DNA from: Planctomicrobium piriforme
Lineage (GTDB): Bacteria > Planctomycetota > Planctomycetia > Planctomycetales > Planctomycetaceae
Assembly (NCBI RefSeq): GCF_900113665.1
Contig: NZ_FOQD01000010.1
Span: forward strand, 124,001 to 188,000
DNA length: 64,000 nt
Reading direction: 5' to 3'
The position numbers and the translations under genes are program-made. The notes beneath the pieces are model-generated. The model ran no database searches. It had not been told where the DNA came from and saw nothing but the letters and a program-made list of their open reading frames with translations. Numbering within the stretch: position 1 is the stretch's first letter; each line of letters starts with the position of its first letter. Below are positions 61,762 to 64,000 of this stretch, piece after piece.

Positions 61762-63159
61762 ATGTACACGATTCTGGGTATCGAGCGCGATGCCAGCGGT
61801 ATTCTGATCGACGTGAAACACGCTCCCAAGCCAGTCACGAATCAGGGAACCCTGTATCCCGTCCAGCTCATCCCACCCAACTGGAATTTGCAAAACGCAG
61901 TCGAGCTGCATGGAAAACATCTGTACGACGCTCTCATCAAAGCACACCGGGGTGTTCAGGAAGCTTTCGACCAGTTGACAAATTCCGCAGAAGCATCGCA
62001 TCAACTGTATTTGAAATTCGGCAACCCGCTCGCCGATCAGCAATACTGGGAGACTCTACATAACAACTGTCAGTTTCTTTCACTGAGTCTGCAGCCCGAA
62101 ATCCAAATTGGCCGCCTGACCGATAACACGAACGGGATCGGCGTCGACAACCGCGCGGTCTATCCGCATGAATTCTGCATCATGGCCTATCTCTCCGCTC
62201 TCAGGCTGCCCGCGCAGCAGGAATGGGACAATCTCCTTGCCGCTGCACACCATGCAATCAAGGGCGGAATCAATGTCAAACTCGTTGTCAGAGTGGGCGA
62301 ACCCGGGCTGCTACAAGCAATCCAGCAACAGAAGATCGCTGACGGGCTCAACTTCCTCGAAATCGCCGCGATTCCAGTCCTTCCGGTTGACGCCATCAAG
62401 GATCTCGAAAACCACAAGCCACAGATTCTGCACCTGTTTTGTCACGGATCCGCGACCGCGTCACAGAAATATTTGAGCTTCGGCACGATTGCGAACTGGC
62501 TCGATCATGCGAATGGGCAGCCGGCGTCGAGCAAGCCGCTGACCTTGACCGACGCTCATCTCAAGTCGCCCGGCCTGTGGCTGATCGTCCTGAATTGTTG
62601 CGAAGGCGCCAGGGCGCCCGCTGGAGCCTGCTCGCTCGCCTACGACCTCGTTTCCAAACAGGAAGTGCCGGCCGTCATTGGCAGCCTCGAAGAATTGGGA
62701 CAACCGCAGGCAAACTCACTCAGCGGTCGACTCTACACAGAGGTGATCGATGAACTCACGGACTGGCTCCAACAGGGTCAAGCTGAACTGCGGCTGATGT
62801 GGCCCAAACTGATGGCCCGAATCCGTCACCAACTCGAACAGGAACTGGCTTCGGCACAGATTCCATCGACCGATGACCGAACCTGGTCGATCCCCGTTCT
62901 CTACGTCCGCTGGACGGATTTTGTCGTTCAGCGGGAGGACGTCATCACGCCCGAAATGCTGTCGAAGCTGATCGAAGTGTCGAACCTGCTCAAGGCCAAT
63001 CCCGCCATGCCAGCAGGCGTGAAAACAACCATCATCGCCACGATTCTTCAAGACGTTCCCCAGGAATACTGGCCCGATCTTCACGGAAATCTTCCGGGCC
63101 CAGAATCAGCTGCAGAGCTCAACGACGACAACACACTCCCGAACATGCTCAGCCAGTAA
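61762..63159 (+). CDS. CHAT-domain protease (caspase-like), apparent His/Cys dyad
   Basis: 465 aa from the ATG at 61762 (AAGGG at 61749-61753). No signal peptide. N-terminal ~110 residues are of unknown type. CHAT fold follows: NVKLVVRVGEPGLLQAIQ, the His motif ILHLFCHGSATASQKY (His228), and the Cys motif LWLIVLNCCEGARAPAG (Cys279/Cys280, catalytic Cys probably 280), then VPAVIGSLEELGQPQANSLS, the usual strand/turn after the Cys. Both catalytic residues are present, so it may be an active protease. Such CHAT proteases can cleave downstream effectors (for example in Craspase and gasdermin systems). The C-terminus (after ~420) is likely a small helical regulatory tail. The next gene begins 9 bp after its stop. 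Confidence 0.88.
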   Translation: MYTILGIERDASGILIDVKHAPKPVTNQGTLYPVQLIPPNWNLQNAVELHGKHLYDALIKAHRGVQEAFDQLTNSAEASHQLYLKFGNPLADQQYWETLHNNCQFLSLSLQPEIQIGRLTDNTNGIGVDNRAVYPHEFCIMAYLSALRLPAQQEWDNLLAAAHHAIKGGINVKLVVRVGEPGLLQAIQQQKIADGLNFLEIAAIPVLPVDAIKDLENHKPQILHLFCHGSATASQKYLSFGTIANWLDHANGQPASSKPLTLTDAHLKSPGLWLIVLNCCEGARAPAGACSLAYDLVSKQEVPAVIGSLEELGQPQANSLSGRLYTEVIDELTDWLQQGQAELRLMWPKLMARIRHQLEQELASAQIPSTDDRTWSIPVLYVRWTDFVVQREDVITPEMLSKLIEVSNLLKANPAMPAGVKTTIIATILQDVPQEYWPDLHGNLPGPESAAELNDDNTLPNMLSQ

Positions 63160-63168
63160 GGTGGAACA

Positions 63169-64000
63169 GTGACCCTTCCAACCGACTTGATGGTCAACGC
63201 CTGGACCGGCGCCCCCGGCGGCAATCAGGGCGTGTTTGCGTCCCAGAACCAGTTGATCAGTTGGGCGCTGCAGCAGCAGGTCGAACCCGGCAAAACCTTG
63301 GCACTCGCCGCTGACGAACCGCCCGATCTACGAGACTGGAGTGATCCTGAAGTCGGCTGGGGCCTGATTCTCCCCGAGAACGAAAAGATCCCCCCCGCCG
63401 CTCGGGCAACTCCTCAAGACGCCCCCGAGCCAATTCAAAGACTCTGGGCACATCGCGGCCAGGGCCCTGTCTTCCGGTATCGCACGGATCTCGGGACAGC
63501 TCGACTGCGTCGGTACGACAGCAACGGCGCCGCCTGCGATCCACGGATCGCGGATTCCGGTTATGGCACGGGGCTGCAACAGATTCCTCTGTATCTCCTG
63601 ATCGCCGCCAGCCCTGACGTCATTCCCTGGGAGTTGCAGTTCACACTGAATGCCAGTTGGTTCACTGGCCGACTCGCTCTCGATGCTGCGGGTCTCGACA
63701 ACTATGTGACGGCCCTGATCGATAACTGGAGTCTCTCTCCAGCGCGCTCCACGCACCCTGTCGTGTGGAGCGCCGTGAATGGTCCGAGAGACATCACCGC
63801 CTTGATGAAAAAACTGATTGCTGATCCGGTCGCGGACAAGCTTGCCGCAGATTCGGAGACCGGTCCCCACTTCGCGGAAGGTCGTTTCTCGGATGCTCAA
63901 GCCACCTGCCAGAACCTCATCGAAGCTCTCAAAGATCGAAATCCAGCATTCATCCTGACCACCAGCCACGGGCAGACCGCCCCGCTCGACGACAAGGTCC
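63169..64000 (+). CDS. Caspase/CHAT-like protein, 3' end cut by window
   Basis: At least 277 codons from a GTG at 63169 (GGTGG just upstream); an ATG at 63190 is an alternative. It begins 9 bp after the CHAT gene. No signal peptide. The N-terminal ~200 residues contain WTGAPGGNQGVFASQNQLIS and VIPWELQFTLNASWFTG, like the PWE region of CHAT-type domains. Near the edge, NPAFILTTSHGQTAPLDD puts a caspase-type His (about 267) after a beta strand; the expected Cys lies beyond the window. The fold is similar to the two previous genes but sequences differ, so this is a third divergent caspase-like protein, not a duplication. Confidence 0.7.
   Translation, partial: MTLPTDLMVNAWTGAPGGNQGVFASQNQLISWALQQQVEPGKTLALAADEPPDLRDWSDPEVGWGLILPENEKIPPAARATPQDAPEPIQRLWAHRGQGPVFRYRTDLGTARLRRYDSNGAACDPRIADSGYGTGLQQIPLYLLIAASPDVIPWELQFTLNASWFTGRLALDAAGLDNYVTALIDNWSLSPARSTHPVVWSAVNGPRDITALMKKLIADPVADKLAADSETGPHFAEGRFSDAQATCQNLIEALKDRNPAFILTTSHGQTAPLDDKV

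Overview
The window is 64 kb of GC-rich bacterial chromosome that looks like a planctomycete, probably in or near the Planctomycetaceae. The evidence is a DUF1559 protein with a prepilin-type N-terminus, two secreted FGly-type sulfatases, a ThuA-domain protein, a secreted PQQ-propeller protein, a HEAT-repeat protein, an ECF sigma factor overlapping a membrane Ser/Thr kinase, a secreted Hint-domain protein, and many intergenic inverted repeats. The genus cannot be fixed from sequence reading alone. I see no rRNA, tRNA, CRISPR array, IS element or prophage.

Layout. 1-4244: the end of an RND adaptor gene and a complete CusA/CzcA-like heavy-metal efflux pump, separated by two strong hairpins. 4222-12701: an unknown protein, an esterase, MoxR ATPase plus ECF sigma, a Uma2-like nuclease, a DUF420 membrane protein, a secreted hydrolase, coaD and a ThuA protein. 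13245-18342: an M16 peptidase fused to an FKBP isomerase, a stand-alone FKBP lipoprotein that is a close paralogue of that domain, and a rhomboid protease. 18666-30772: an IlvD/Edd (YjhG/YagF-like) dehydratase, two glycosyltransferases, an esterase, two secreted low-complexity proteins, a WYL regulator, an NfeD/ClpP-class membrane protease, an FAH-family protein and a LarA-like protein. 30958-38564: a secreted coiled-coil protein, a Hint-domain protein, a HEAT protein with a receiver-like segment and a PQQ-propeller protein. 38936-51218: an MFS transporter, quinone oxidoreductase, panB, a twin-arginine-exported TIM-barrel-like protein, an SBF-like transporter, class I aldolase, an FAD-dependent secreted oxidoreductase and the sigma/kinase pair. 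51233-58479 (minus): two sulfatases, a lipoprotein, the DUF1559 protein and a BatA/vWA membrane protein.

58819-64000 (plus) is the most unusual part. It is a tight run of four genes: an alpha/beta hydrolase, a CHAT-like protein without the expected catalytic Cys, a CHAT protein with an apparent His/Cys dyad, and a third CHAT/caspase-like protein cut by the window end. I infer one transcription unit, possibly a caspase-like protease system with a lipase-like partner. Its function is unknown.

Intergenic DNA is rich in structured repeats. Three copies of a GTACT-loop hairpin carry compensatory base changes. At least a dozen loci have long imperfect inverted repeats of the ACCACGAA, ACCACAGATGAACACGG, AAATCCGAAA or CAGTTTTCAGT types. 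One related inverted-repeat pair flanks panB, and another repeat supplies the C-terminus of a glycosyltransferase.
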